A DNA stretch of 64,000 nt from Hydractinia symbiolongicarpus (Eukaryota; Cnidaria; Hydrozoa; Anthoathecata; Hydractiniidae). This document shows, in pieces, positions 36,104-48,402 of this stretch (the first letter of the stretch is position 1; each line of letters starts with the position of its first letter). Position numbers and translations under genes: made by a program. The stretch is taken from assembly GCF_029227915.1 (NCBI RefSeq), contig NC_079877.1, forward strand, positions 33,753,851-33,817,850, read 5' to 3'. The notes below the pieces were generated by a model that had not been told where the DNA came from, did not search any database, and worked only from the letters and a program-made list of their open reading frames with translations.

Positions 36104-39100
36104 AAAGAAGGAAAACAAATATTAAATGGTAGAAAGGGAAACACTCTTATATATTTCTAAATATAACGACTTTAAGAGTTATAAATTTTGAACAATTGAA
36201 TTTCTATAAAATACAATTATTAAGTATAAATGTAATATAAATATCACAAATGAAAATAGGTGTGTTTACAGCAACATGCATTTTAGGAAATCAACCTCAT
36301 ATTCATTCACTCTTTACTATGAAAAACTTTTGCATTTTTTTTGTTCTTATTAGCATGATTACAACTATAGTGCATTGACATTTGTGTTGAGAATTATTTT
36401 CATAACTTTGGACAAGAAGTATAAGCCTATTTTGTTATGAAATTACAACGGAATAGAGGATGATGTTTACAATAAAGAGCTTTTTGCAAAAGAGGACCTT
36501 GGCTGTCCATATTATAGAAAAGTTTGAAAATGGGCTGTTTCAAGGTATAAATAGCAGGATACATACAGTACAATCATACTGACCAAATTTCAGGATGATT
36601 TTTACAGTCACAAATATATTAACACTAGGCTGAAGTCCCTTAAACAATCTTTTTTTTAACACTGTGGCATTAGATATGGTTGACGCATAACACTATCAAA
36701 CTGATGAAAATTAGCATACTTTATAATACTCTTTTAGGAACAAATAAAATTCAGATTTTTGTTCCACTTTTTAATAATACTTCCCCCAAGATAAATGGAA
36801 TTATAGTAGCAATGTGAAAGCAGTTTTAATTAAAGGTAAGTGAAAATGAAAATATCTCCGCCATGTGTACTTTCATTTGATATTTTTTTAAGGGCATATC
36901 ACACCATGCTCAGGACTGTACACAAGCATGGTTGAAAATTAAAACCTTGTATAAAACAAATTAAATCTTATATACTAATAATCTAACTTTCTCTGGCGTC
37001 TGTGACATGCATAGTGGATGTGTTTTTTTTTAAGGGAATGCAATGTCTCAAATGTTAAACAACATACATACTGAAAACATTACAATGTACTTATAACTTT
37101 GGGCCTAAACAACTTGAAAACAGGTGGAAATAACCAACATCATCTTCTGCATGCGTAATTAAGGAAGATCTGAGACCAAAAATAGGCCAATTTCCCAAAG
37201 TCAGGCAAGTTGATCCATATCAGTGCCAATATGTTCCTTTTCCTTTGATGTAGCCAAAAAATATCTTATTTGTTAATTTTTGAGACGTTACGGTATTTTG
37301 TCAATGCATTAGACTGGTGTCAATTGATTTTTGAGATTAGTTAAGTCATTGCATTGCACTTATGTTTATTATTTAGCTTAGAAACGGATGGACATTAATA
37401 ACGTTATCTACTGTGTGGGTAACTATGGGATACTGGAAGCCAAATTGCGTAAGTTTCCACAAGCGGGATTATACCACCTGTTTTGGAACAGACGGGTCGA
37501 TTATAACACCTTTAAACCCCAGTATCTCTTCAACCGTTCATCAAATCCTTGCAATTATTATGGAAATAGGCATCAATTTTACTGAAAACAGCCCAAGCCA
37601 TCTTTCCTGACTACCTAAATTTTAAATGTATTGTATAGTATATACTAATTACATATCCTGTCTCCTGAATGTAAATAAATTTCTCCGTGGGAGGGCTTGT
37701 TACATCAACTCCCAGATGATAATTTAACTGACATAGACGCCACCAATGATTTTGTATATACAATGTGTTTTAATATTTATAGCATGTACTGAAGATAAGC
37801 TTGCAACAGGTACTGATGATAAGTAATGACTTGTTTGCCACTTCTCTCACGAAAATTATGGGCTTTCAGTTTTAGTAAAATAATCTGCATAACTGTAGAA
37901 AATATACAAGAATGTCCACATAGACAAAGTTCTTGTTGTTTACAGTTTGACACAGCAAGCTTTTTTGATATAGAAGGTCAGTAAAGAAATCCTTCTTTGG
38001 CTACATTATTGGCAGCATTGAACAGCCAACCATGTGAGTAAACACACAAAGCCAAAACACCTGGTCATAGTTGTAATGGACTGGGTGCAGCCTAGCATCT
38101 TGACTTAAAATTCACACAACCTTGTCCCAGTGGTTCATGGCGTTCTTTGATATGAAACATGTGAGTGACACAAAAAAACATGAAGTAATATTGAAAACAA
38201 AGAAAGAAAAAAGAAGAACAAGTACACATTTTATCCCTGGTATTAAAAGTTTGCTACATTGCTTGTGATCAAGGTTGAACTTCAGACAGACACCTAGACA
38301 TAGAGAGAATAGAAAATAATAACCAGATAATAAATAAGAATAATGACAAGCCTGGTTAGAATTTTCCTATTGTTATAAAAAAAGTGTGTAATAAAAAAGC
38401 CCTAGGCACAGCGCAACATAAGAGAAGAGGGCGTAGCTATACCAGAATTTGTGCAGGGTCTATGATCAAAAACAGATTAGTGAAGTCATTGCATTGCATT
38501 TTATGTGTAAGGGGCATTTTTGCCATCCAAATAATGGGTTTAATCTAAAAAAATACCACAAAATGCATAAGGAATAAACAAGTAACTACCATCCTATACA
38601 GAATGGCCAGAGAACTGGCAGCAAACTATATGTGGAATAGCAGAACAAGAAGCAGTTCAGAAAACCACTAAAGAAAAAAACCACAGGGAAAGGATAACGA
38701 TGCAGAAACATTCCGAACGAGGCTGTGTGATGAAAAAGCTTTATATCTTACACTACAAATAAGGAAGCTGTAGGATAATGGACTCATTAATCCTATGTTA
38801 ATATTTATTATTTGATTTCAGAGATGATTAAATTTGTTTTCCTGACAGCTTTACCTTCACATTGTATATTATGAATTTCTGCAATATTTTTTTGAATTTT
38901 AAATGAATTTCTCTTTTTAATTATTTAAACAGGCTAACCTATTCAGGTCATATTGGTTTGTTGTTTTAAAGAATCCTATAAAGGGGGACCTAGATAGTGC
39001 CTGCCCAAGATATTGATCCTAATCTTGTGCTAAGCAGGAAGGATAGCTCCACATCTCAGTCTTTGACATACACTAGCCAGGGTGTAATCTTGCGCACTCA

Positions 39101-41017
39101 AAGCAAATGCTGTACATAATTTTTTACAAGAACCACTAAAACTTTAACCAGAGGCTGGCTGTTTCATTTTTTCAAAAATTTTCCACCTGATTTGTTCTTT
39201 TTTTTGTTCTTAATAATAAGAACAACTATAGCTTTGTTTGTTCTTTTTTATGGAATTTTTCTGAAAGTTCGCTCTGAATTTTAAATGTTTATTTATGTGA
39301 AATTTGAGTGATGCTAAAGGAACTCTATAACAATTACTGCAATATGAATAAAATTCAGCCAACATTGTATGTGGAAACAATCCTGAAAAAAATAATTTAG
39401 TGGAGGCTTAAACAAGAATTAATATTTAAAGCGTATACCACAAACTTTATAGACCACATTTTTCTTCTGACAAGTCATAAAAAAAATAAGAACATTAAAG
39501 CTCACTAAAATTTTTCTGGTTCTTTTTAAAAAAGAAAAAAATGTAGTTTATTGAAAGAGAAACGAAAATTATGAAAAATTTTGTTTTGTCAAAAAACTTT
39601 AAATCTCAAGATAAATGACATGATATTTTCGATTAAGATGATTGAAACATGGATAAAATTCATTCAATTTGTTATTTACTTCTGTATATCATAATGAATG
39701 TTCCAATATAAACAAAAGATAACCCAGAATTAACGTGTTGTATTAGTGCTCTTTTGGGTGGAGAGTTAAAACTTTGACTCTTGGGTGAAGAATTATGACG
39801 ATGGTCTAATTCCACCGTTGAGAGATCAGCAACTGTGAGACAAAAGCTCTACAAGACATGTTTGATCAGGAAATGAAACTTAAACAATAGTTTTCTTAAA
39901 AGTTCAGAAACATCTAATCTAAAATCAAAAATTTGCTCCTTATAAAATTATATACATTGCCTTTTTTAAACAAATCAATATATTTTAATCAAGAACGCCA
40001 CCTTCTTTCTGTTTCGTCACATTTTAAATGTTGGGAATGAAAACAAAACAAATAGATTTATCTTTGGGAATATTTAAAGGCTAGTGATTGCACTCTCCCG
40101 CAATTCACAATTTGCAAATCGAATGTTATCTTAGAATCATTCCAAGAAAGAAATGTTAAAATTCTGAATCCTATTTCTTCATCAGTCATCTGTATCACCT
40201 ATTATTTCTTAACAGTTGCCGCAACAAACTAACCATTATTAAGGGATCAATGGCAAGTAGCCTACAGTGCTTTCACTGTATGCCACTAAATGACAGCTTT
40301 TGATGAAAAAGCATGCTGTAAACACAAAATAATATGGCTTTGTATTTTTTTATTACTTCAAATTTTACTTAATAAATGCTAAATTACTAATTCTTAATAT
40401 CGTATCAACAGGATCAGATGAACTTTTTTGAAGTTTGAGGTAGCTTTAAAGGGATTCCTGAATTAAAAATGATATTTTTATGTTGTGGAGAATAAAAAGT
40501 TATGGAATTTTTTAAAAATCTTGTTTTGTTCTCAAGTTATTTAGCTAAGATTTAAATATTTAAAGGATGACAACTTATCATGTCATAAGTACTTTTCTAA
40601 AAAATGCTGACGTTACATTTCCTTTAATTAAAGATAAATTTTTAAGCTACAAAACATATGTCAAGATATTATCAAGATCGAGAGCATAAGTCCACACTGC
40701 TAAAAAGTTATGAAATTTTGCAAGTTTCCAAGATATTTAAATGATTAATTTATGCTTACTATGTTATTACATCATCAATGATGATGTCATAAGATCAGAT
40801 GGTAATCTTTGAAGATGAATATCTGAAGAACAAAAAAAGATTTTCAAAAAATTCCAAAAGACTTGATATAAACAACTGTTTATCCTCCTAATATGCAAAA
40901 ATATTATTTTCAATGCAGGAATCCCTTTATTAAGGTCACCAGCTATATAACTAGGTAGCTATCTTGTTACCGGCAAGAAGATTTATGTTGTGATATCATC
41001 ATGTTGTGTTGTCATAT
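36104..41017. other. Upstream of EMC6, no coding gene seen
   Basis: Likely contains the EMC6 5' UTR exon and promoter, but their position cannot be set. The two overlapping frames around 37388-37610 show no recognisable protein. The remainder is AT-rich. Confidence 0.45.
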
Positions 41018-41243
41018 TGCCGCACATAGTGTAGTGGGTTCGTCTGCGGCTCCCAGTTCTGGGGACCACGGATCGAATCCCGCTCACTGCTTGGCAGTAT
41101 GTTAGTGATGAGCAAAGTAGTTCTTCTTCAATATGACTTACATGCATTATACTCGCCCGTCATGATCAGAGGTCTGATCGGGGTGAAGCATTCTCTGTTG
41201 AGAATGAAATACGGATGTGCCATAATAAATATTCACCTATATG
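41018..41243 (+). mobile_element. tRNA-derived SINE
   Basis: The first ~75 bp resembles a tRNA: an A-box-like TAGTGTAGTGGGTT near 41027 and a B-box GATCGAATCC at 41071-41080. The unrelated body that follows contains a small hairpin (GATCAGAGGTCTGATC) and ends near AATAAATATTCACC. The tRNA part lacks a clean cloverleaf, so it is not a functional tRNA. Further genomic copies would confirm it. Confidence 0.65.
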
Positions 41244-41728
41244 TAAACAGAAAAGTGTCGCGATAAAAAGGATACATCCACGGCGACAGAGGTTTACGTT
41301 AATAGGCGATAGCAATTAAACGTAGCTAGATATGTGTTAGAGCCAGCTATACTTATCGCCTGAAAAAGTTGTCCCATGTGCGCTCGTGGTAATAGACTGT
41401 ACTGCAGTTCTGGCTATAAACAAATTATACAAATTTTATATCTTTGCCTGACAATGTCTGACGAGCTAAGCGGAGAAATAGAGTGGATGTAAAGTAAAAG
41501 ACGAAATGCATCCGAATTTCAGCAATCAAATAATTATTTTACATAGGGAGACATACCTCTTAAATCTCACTATGGATTTATTGATTTACTAAAATCAGCT
41601 ACACATTTCAAAAGCATGTCTTCCCATTGGTTATACAACTTCCATGTTGGGGACTGGGCCTTTTACTTCGAAATTCTCGCGCATGGTACAGTCAACTCTT
41701 TTATATTGACGGGGCTGGCGTTGCAAAT

Positions 41729-44700
41729 ATGGTAAATATCTTGTTATTTTATTCATTACTTTCCTATGTTTTGATGTTATAATTTATGTATTATATTATT
41801 TGTAAGTGCCATGTAGAGTAGCTCTTATATAGCTAATGGAATATAGAAGACTTAGCTTAACTGTATAGCTAGTATTGTCAACATATCGCTCACAAATGAT
41901 GCTAAAAATCAAGATACTGTAGTCTTATTTTTAGCATCATTTGTACGCTATAAAATTTACCTACCCAACTAGCCCTGTCAAAGTTATGTATATTAAGCAT
42001 TAACTTTGTCATGCATGGCCACCAAAGTGTTTCTGTTTAAAACCTTAAATTCCACTTAATTTTTCAGTTAGGCCACCATCAAAAATATGTTGTGTTCGCA
42101 TCCCGAAGACCCGCAAAAATGAGTCGGTCGGGCAGTCAGGCGTATTTGTTCCCGGGATTTTCAGATCGGAGCAAGCAAATTCGTTCCCAGGGCCAAGACA
42201 ATATAGCACCACTCATCATCGTTTGTAGACCATTTTTCGCCACCTTGTAAACTGTCAGTAGCCACAGGAGTGCCCTAAAGGAATTAGTTTTTACCAAAAT
42301 TAATTTTCGTGAGTTTTTGTCAATTGTGTATAAATTTGTTCTGGCGAAAAAAATTTCTTTTTTAAAAATATTTCGCGAAATTTTTCCCGGTCTTTTTCCG
42401 ACTAAACGACTCGTTTTTTTTTACCACAAGTGAGTCGGTCGGAGGATGGGAATGCAACATATTTTTGATGACGTCCCTAAGATGTTTTTTTATTTTAGTA
42501 TTTTACAAAAGTGATACAATTTGATATCAGCATGTAGCAGTTAAGTTAGATTTCCAACTATAGCACATACTAATTTCTATTGCAATTCTCACAACATTTT
42601 TGCACAGTTAAGGCGAATCCTCACAGGACGAATTTTAAAATCGGCGCAAATATCGTACAGTGGAGATTCGGCTTCAGGGGCTGTTGTCAAAAACTTATGC
42701 AAAACAGACTTCGTTCATTTAGGTCCAGGGGGCTGCTGACAAAAAACTTTTGTCATGCAAAACGGATTTTATTCATTTAGGTCAAGACACCTCCCCTGTA
42801 TGTCAAAATGGACCATTAAGGGAAACTTAAAGTAGCAATGCGAACATCGGAAAATATTCACTGTTTGGAGTCAGACATTTATTACAAAAGTAGTTTAGTA
42901 AAAACTACTTGTTTCTTCTTCAATATTAGGTGTTGCAAAAAAATTATTTTCGTCTCTCATTTTTATTACTCTCCTTTCTATAAAAAGCTGCTACATTGGA
43001 TAAAGGTGCTTCTTTCATGGTCCCTGGATAAGTTGCGATTCTTGACATGCGTTTGCATTCCAACACGAAGAAAAGAAATACCCCAAAGAAAATTTTCTTA
43101 ATGTTGAGAGAGAGAGAAAAGAAAGACCCCAAAGAAAATTTTCTTAATGTTTGCATGCACATGTTTGTGTTTCTAGACACAAAATCATCACACTGCAACT
43201 CATCTTAACATTCAAATAAAATAGCAAGGGTAAAAAATTATTGTTTTTGCTTTGAATATGGTTCATATTTCCACCATTGAGATTTGAATAAAAAGGCTTA
43301 AAACGGGTGCAAATGTAATGTCAAACAGTAATACTCCCAACTTTGAAAATCCGTTTAAGAAAACAATTTTGTTAATTCCGGTTGATACATACAGTATATA
43401 TTGAACTGTTATTACATATGGAAGATTTGCACTTATTTTAAATAAGTATTTTTTCAAAACAAAGACTAACCCCAGAGTTTTTCTACATTTTCTTTGGAAT
43501 TTGCATTATATATTATTATATTTTGGCCCAGAGGGAGTAGGTGCTAATTCAACTTGATCAAGCAATTGTTAGAGTTTATAGAGGGTTTAATTTACAATAA
43601 ATCATGCTTAATGATCATATGGTATTCAAAAATTCCTATTTTTATAATTTTTGCTAATAAATCCAAATATGTCACTTTTTTTTTGGTTTCCTCTTTTCAA
43701 ATTCGAGAATATGTTTTCAGTAGTTCAAAAGTCAAATAGGTACAGCTTCAGTTGTTGATCCACAAATTCGATTTCTTTTCTGTTATGTTATTACTGTTAT
43801 GCCAAGTCTGCTTGTTGGGAATTAGGAATTAGCTCTCATTGATCGCTTTAACTGAATTTTTCCCTAGACCAAAATTGAATGGAAGTGTGTTGTATATAGT
43901 GACTCCATTAATTATCTTGGAGTTATTCTTGAGACTTTTTTGAATTGGAACAAACATATTAATAACATTTGTTTGAAGCTTAGAAATGCAACTGGTATTA
44001 TTACTAAACTAAGACACTTCTTAACTCGTAAAGCCTTATTACCTGTCTTCCATACACTATCTCTCTCACATTTGAACTATGCTTGTTAAGTTTGGGGTCA
44101 AAACTTAAATTCCACTAATAGAATTCTTCTCTTTCAAAAGCGCTGTATGAGTCTTCTCACTTTTTCCAAATTTACTGATCACTCAACTCCTTTATTTTTC
44201 AAACTTAATTTCTTAAAATTTCTGATCTTATAAAATTCCGCAATGTTCTTTTGATCTTTCAAATCTCCAAGCAACTTACTCCCTTAAGGATAATCAACCT
44301 ATTGTATATCAATCAATAATTCATTGAAACAGCTTTCAGAAACATTATCCTGGCACACGCCTAAACACCTTTTTTATTAATAAGTTGAAAACGTTATATT
44401 TCTGTTTTCTTACAGATCAATAATTTGTCTAAATAAAGCAACTTTACTTATATTGTTCTAATTCTTCTGTCAATCTTTATTTTGATTCAGCATGCATTTT
44501 TTTCTTTGTCTTTTTTTTAGTTCTTAAATTATTAATATATCTCTTATCTCGGTGACCTCTCCTTTGATTAGTTTTACTATTGGGAGGTCTCCCTCCATTT
44601 GTAAATTGTAGTTGGTTATTACCTCGTATACTATCTATATATGGAAAATAAGTTGTTTTTTTTGCCTGGCTGGAGCCTGCCAATAATTGTTTTGTGAGGC

Positions 44701-45430
44701 TATTTTTATATATATATTTTTTATTATAGCCTCCAAAGAAGGATCAGAAGGGATCAAAGACCCCAGCAAAATCCCAAAAGCCAAAACCATCTGGTGGTGG
44801 AAAAGCCAAAAAGAAGGTAAATTTGTTGTTGTAAATTTGTTACATGTTGATTAAAGTATTGTTCAGAACTGAGACTAAGGTCATCTTAAAGCAACTAATA
44901 ATTTAAAAATGTAAAGAGCACAAGAAACCTTCAAAAGCAATTCTTTAAGTCAAGCTGAGTAATAAAATATTAAAGTTTATCTTCACACTAGTATTTGGTA
45001 GTTTGTCCTACAGCATCGTTAAACTCATTTTGTCTTCATAGAAAGTCGTAGCTAATCCTTCCTTTCGAAACCCACATAAGCTTCTTACATTTTGTGTTGA
45101 TGTCAGCTTCTTGTTACATTTTGTGTTGATGAAAATTAGAAGAACAGCATTAAAATTATTTTGTTTTTATTTCTGTAGAAGTGGTCAAAAGGAAAGGTCC
45201 GAGACAAGTTGAACAACTTAGTTCTTTTCGATAAAGCCACCTACGAGAAATTGAACAAAGAAGTTCCAAGTTATAAATTAATTACACCGTCCGTTGTTTC
45301 TGAAAGGCTGAAGGTCCGTGCCTCGCTTGCCCGTGCTGCTTTGAAAGATTTACTGGCGAAGGGTCTCATTAAAGAGGTAGATCATCACCATGCTCAGCAA
45401 ATCTACACGAGAGCTACAAAAGAAGGTTAA
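41729..45430 (+). CDS. RPS25: Small ribosomal subunit protein eS25 (RPS25)
   Basis: Component of the 40S ribosomal subunit near the head, also known for a role in IRES-driven initiation. Exons: 41729-41731 (ATG only, donor GTAAAT), 44730-44816, 45179-45430. It gives 113 residues. The N-terminal tail is Lys-rich ([17 protein letters not shown]), then the conserved core [48 protein letters not shown] and a C-terminal IYTRATKEG. The start-only exon is supported by the exact Met-Pro-Pro-Lys junction known in the family. A pyrimidine-rich tract (CTCTTTTATATT) about 30 bp upstream fits a TOP-type promoter start. AATAAA lies at about 45449. Intron 1 is 3 kb and full of transposon remains. Confidence 0.95.
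42077..42470. mobile_element. 394-bp MITE in RPS25 intron 1
   Basis: Imperfect terminal inverted repeats of about 27 bp: left CATCAAAAATATGTTGTGTT, right (reverse complement) CATCAAAAATATGTTGCATT, each continuing to a CATCC word. GAGTCGGTCGG occurs near both ends in direct orientation. No ORF. Target-site duplication not clear. Confidence 0.7.
42675..42787 (+). repeat. Tandem duplication, about 55-60 bp unit, 2 copies
   Basis: Two diverged copies of GGGGCTG[T/C]TG..CAAAAAC..TGCAAAACNGA and TTCATTTAGGTC in RPS25 intron 1. Confidence 0.75.
43079..43151 (+). repeat. Duplicated block around an (AG)n run
   Basis: ACCCCAAAGAAAATTTTCTTAATGTT-type block occurs twice (about 43080 and 43127), separated by GAGAGAGAGAGAAAAG. 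Confidence 0.75.
43868..44280 (+). mobile_element. LINE reverse-transcriptase fragment (Jockey/CR1-like)
   Basis: Conceptual translation gives [12 protein letters not shown], then [28 protein letters not shown] and SHLNYAC-stop-VWGQN, the conserved region just after the RT palm in non-LTR retrotransposons. An in-frame TAA at 44087 and a frameshift near 44218 show decay. The 5' part of the element is absent. It lies in RPS25 intron 1 in sense orientation. Confidence 0.8.
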
Positions 45431-46929
45431 ACTTGTAATGCTAGTGTAATAAAAAATAACATAAAATAATTGGTATTATTTCTTTATTAGTATCAAAAAG
45501 AAAAGATTTCGTAAACAATTGCAGGGATGTTTTATACCAGCAGACAGTATACAATAGTAAGTAAGGGTGCAAAATAGAACCTTTTGGATATGTAGAAATG
45601 TTCCTTCGACTTTAAAAAGCAAACTTGGATTATATTGTCCAGCTTTCATTATGTTGCGATGGTTTTTTAAATCGAAGTTAGCTTTAGATAGATTATATTG
45701 TTTTTCTGTTAATTCAAGGTTGTATTTTACAGAATCTGACTTTTACGCCCCTGGGAAATCATCTCTACGCATTGTTCGGTATTTCCTTCTGCACGATGTT
45801 AGAGTTCAAACCACTGTGGTTGCCATATTTATTTTGCTTTCCTCAAACAAAATTCGAATGCGAAGATGTTTATGTTGGTTGGTTAGCATGCAGCTACCAG
45901 TTTTTGTGTACACTGTAGCGTCTTCTCACCTCACCAATACGACAAAAATATGTGATACAAAGTAGGTACAAATGCAGTGCGTAACAATTAATGTAGTGAT
46001 AGTTTGCGTCAGTGATGGTAAGTAAATACCAGCAAATACAGAATGTATAAACGTTCAAAACAAACAATAACTTCCTAAAAATTTTTTTGACCATCAGGAG
46101 CTTATTAATGGATGAAATTAATAAGGTGTGGGTGGTTGGGAAAAAAATCTGAAAATTAATAAGCGGTCCCCCCTGCTTGAGCAAGCTTTTTGATGACTTA
46201 ACGCACAAATTTTGATATGTTTACGCACTCACTCTGGCTAGGGTTTGTTGCCTGATGTCAAAGCCGCTAATGTTAACTTGACGGCTGCGTTTTAATTATA
46301 AAAGCACTAGGGACGAGGTTGTTGCACACCTTTTGCAAGGTTCATAGGAGAATTAAAACCGTGAATGATTTTTTTATAAGCTATCGAAATTCCAAAATGG
46401 GGCTTAGAGATGCGGTTAAAGGGGTCACGGAACGCTGTTGGTTTTCGACTTTAGTGACTTCACGAAAGTCGAGCTGATGGCGGCGAAAAACAAAAATGGC
46501 TATTTTCCGGCATGTATGTAATTTACAGACTCGAGCATAGATATATCTAGAATTTTTATCTTCTCCAGCCGTGGTCATGTTTTCATCCAGAATGAGTCTC
46601 GATGAAATATTTCTTTATAATATACTTTTCAAAAAAAATATTGAAACAGCGAGCAAAGTGCGCCGGTCTGTTCATTGCGCCAAACGCGTTTGCCAGATTT
46701 TTGATATGTGCGCGGGATATGCGGAATGTGAGCATTTTAACCGGTTCGTAGCCCCTAGAAAAACTGCTTGCGAAACAAAAAACATCACAACATTTTGTTA
46801 GGAAAAAAAATTCATGCTTTTCCACCTTTACTAAACTCAGTGGCAACTCGTGCAGTTTCTCGATAAGCTACTTGCTCCATTGGTCAAACTGACGATGCGC
46901 TTTGTTGGATATGGCTTTTGCTTAATCAT
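45431..46929. other. RPS25 3' flank, no gene seen
   Basis: Contains the RPS25 3' UTR and poly(A) signal. The ORFs here do not resemble proteins. A single CTCGTCCC-type MITE end remnant lies near 46311. Confidence 0.45.
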
Positions 46930-47070
46930 AATTGTGGAGGATTTTATTAAAAGACGACAAGTTGCATCAAATAGATTCAAATTTAAAACTAATCAATCAT
47001 TCTCTGATTAGTTTTTAATGTGAACTTATTTGATGCAACTTGTCGTCTTTTAATAAAATCCTCCACAATT
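46930..47070. repeat. Near-perfect palindrome, 141 bp, 44-bp arms
   Basis: Arms 46930-46973 and 47027-47070 are exact reverse complements (outer end AATTGTGGAGGATTTTATTA). The 53-bp centre is itself partly palindromic (ACTAATCA ... TGATTAGT), so almost the whole unit can fold into one hairpin. Probably a MITE; no coding capacity. Confidence 0.85.
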
Positions 47071-47403
47071 TTGATTAGCTAATTCTTTTTCTACTTTTTT
47101 GGGACTGTACGCTGCAGAATGATGCAATCACATTTTTATCGATTTACTGTCTGAAAAATACGCGCGAGCGTAAAAATAGCCGGAATGAGAATCATATTTT
47201 GAAGAAAACACCAAGACAACCAAAATATAAAAAATTATATATTTAAGTCTTCTTTGTAAACAAAATAAACTTTATCCTAGATGTCAACTTACATTCTAAG
47301 AAATAAACTTTGTCGTGGAAAAGTCATTTACAATACCACGACTAACATAGATTTGTCGTTTCTAAAACATACTTTCAGTACAAGTTATGATCATTTCTAT
47401 AAA

Positions 47404-47466
47404 AAGGGTACACCACGTGCTTCGAGGTTTACCACGTGCTCCGAGGTACACCACGTGCTCTGAGGT
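47404..47466 (+). repeat. 20-bp tandem repeat with CACGTG E-box, 3 copies
   Basis: Three copies of ACACCACGTGCTYYGAGGT. Each carries the palindromic E-box CACGTG. Confidence 0.85.
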
Positions 47467-47903
47467 ATAGCTACACTTATAAACTTTTCTAAATTATTCC
47501 AAGCGTTTTTCATATATTATATTTATCATATAATTATATATCAATTTATCTTTTATCTTATAGTAATAGAACAAATCTACAAGGACCACTTTGCTGCCTG
47601 GCTTTGTAGCAGGGATGTTCGATGCTTAGTGAATGGTTTTTAAGCGTGCAAAAAACGATAATTTTATAAAGTTTGTGAATTTCCATGCACTACTATGATC
47701 AAAGGAGCTAAGGAGAGACATTTATTTGAGAGCGCGTTCAACCATTTAGCGGAACATAGCAAATTTCAGTAATATGGAAGACAACAAGTAAATATTTTTT
47801 AAATAAGAAAATATAACACAATCTGCTCGTGCATAAATAGAAATATCCATCGTTGGCCATCCAACACACGCACGTGTGGTAAAAAAAAGGTAACTCCACC
47901 ATT

Positions 47904-47956
47904 CTCGTTCCCAGACTTCTTTGAACAAGGTTTATTTAAAAGAGCTTTGGGAACGA
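47904..47956. mobile_element. Short MITE, CTCGTTCCCA termini
   Basis: Starts CTCGTTCCCA and ends TGGGAACGAG with a ~33-bp unrelated core. Same family of ends as 28116-28184. Confidence 0.65.
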
Positions 47957-48402
47957 GGATGTATCGAAACAATTCTTTATGAAATCATCTGTACAGAACA
48001 AAGGCGATGTCTAATGATTTGTGATATAAATAAATAAAACGCAAAAGTATAAAATATCACATAAAATATGGATCGTTATAAAAAGTTTTAGCAGAATTTC
48101 ACAGTATTTAAAATACCGTTAACAAAATATTAAAAAACAAAAAACCGAACAAATAGCAAAAAATATATATATTACATCTTATCAACACTGCGACTAAAAC
48201 ATTTAACGAAGCGCACATTGACACTAAGGTGTTGTAACTTGAACCGCCCATTAGGTTAAATGGACGCTCAATCGCCAGGTGGTTTAACGCCCTGGCTCTT
48301 CATTCAAGTAAACTCCAAAAAGCAATGCGTTATGTGTTCAGTTAACACGAAGACCAGGAGACATTTTATGTCTACTGTTGTGCATAAGTAGGTTGGTTAT
48401 TA

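Noticed and set aside
37388-37610. Two overlapping ORFs in different frames
   Set aside because: No recognisable motif, alternative start codons, and neither is clearly better than chance.
45567-46208. ORFs of 104-132 codons downstream of RPS25
   Set aside because: AT-rich frames with no domain and no splice or start context; overlapping on both strands.
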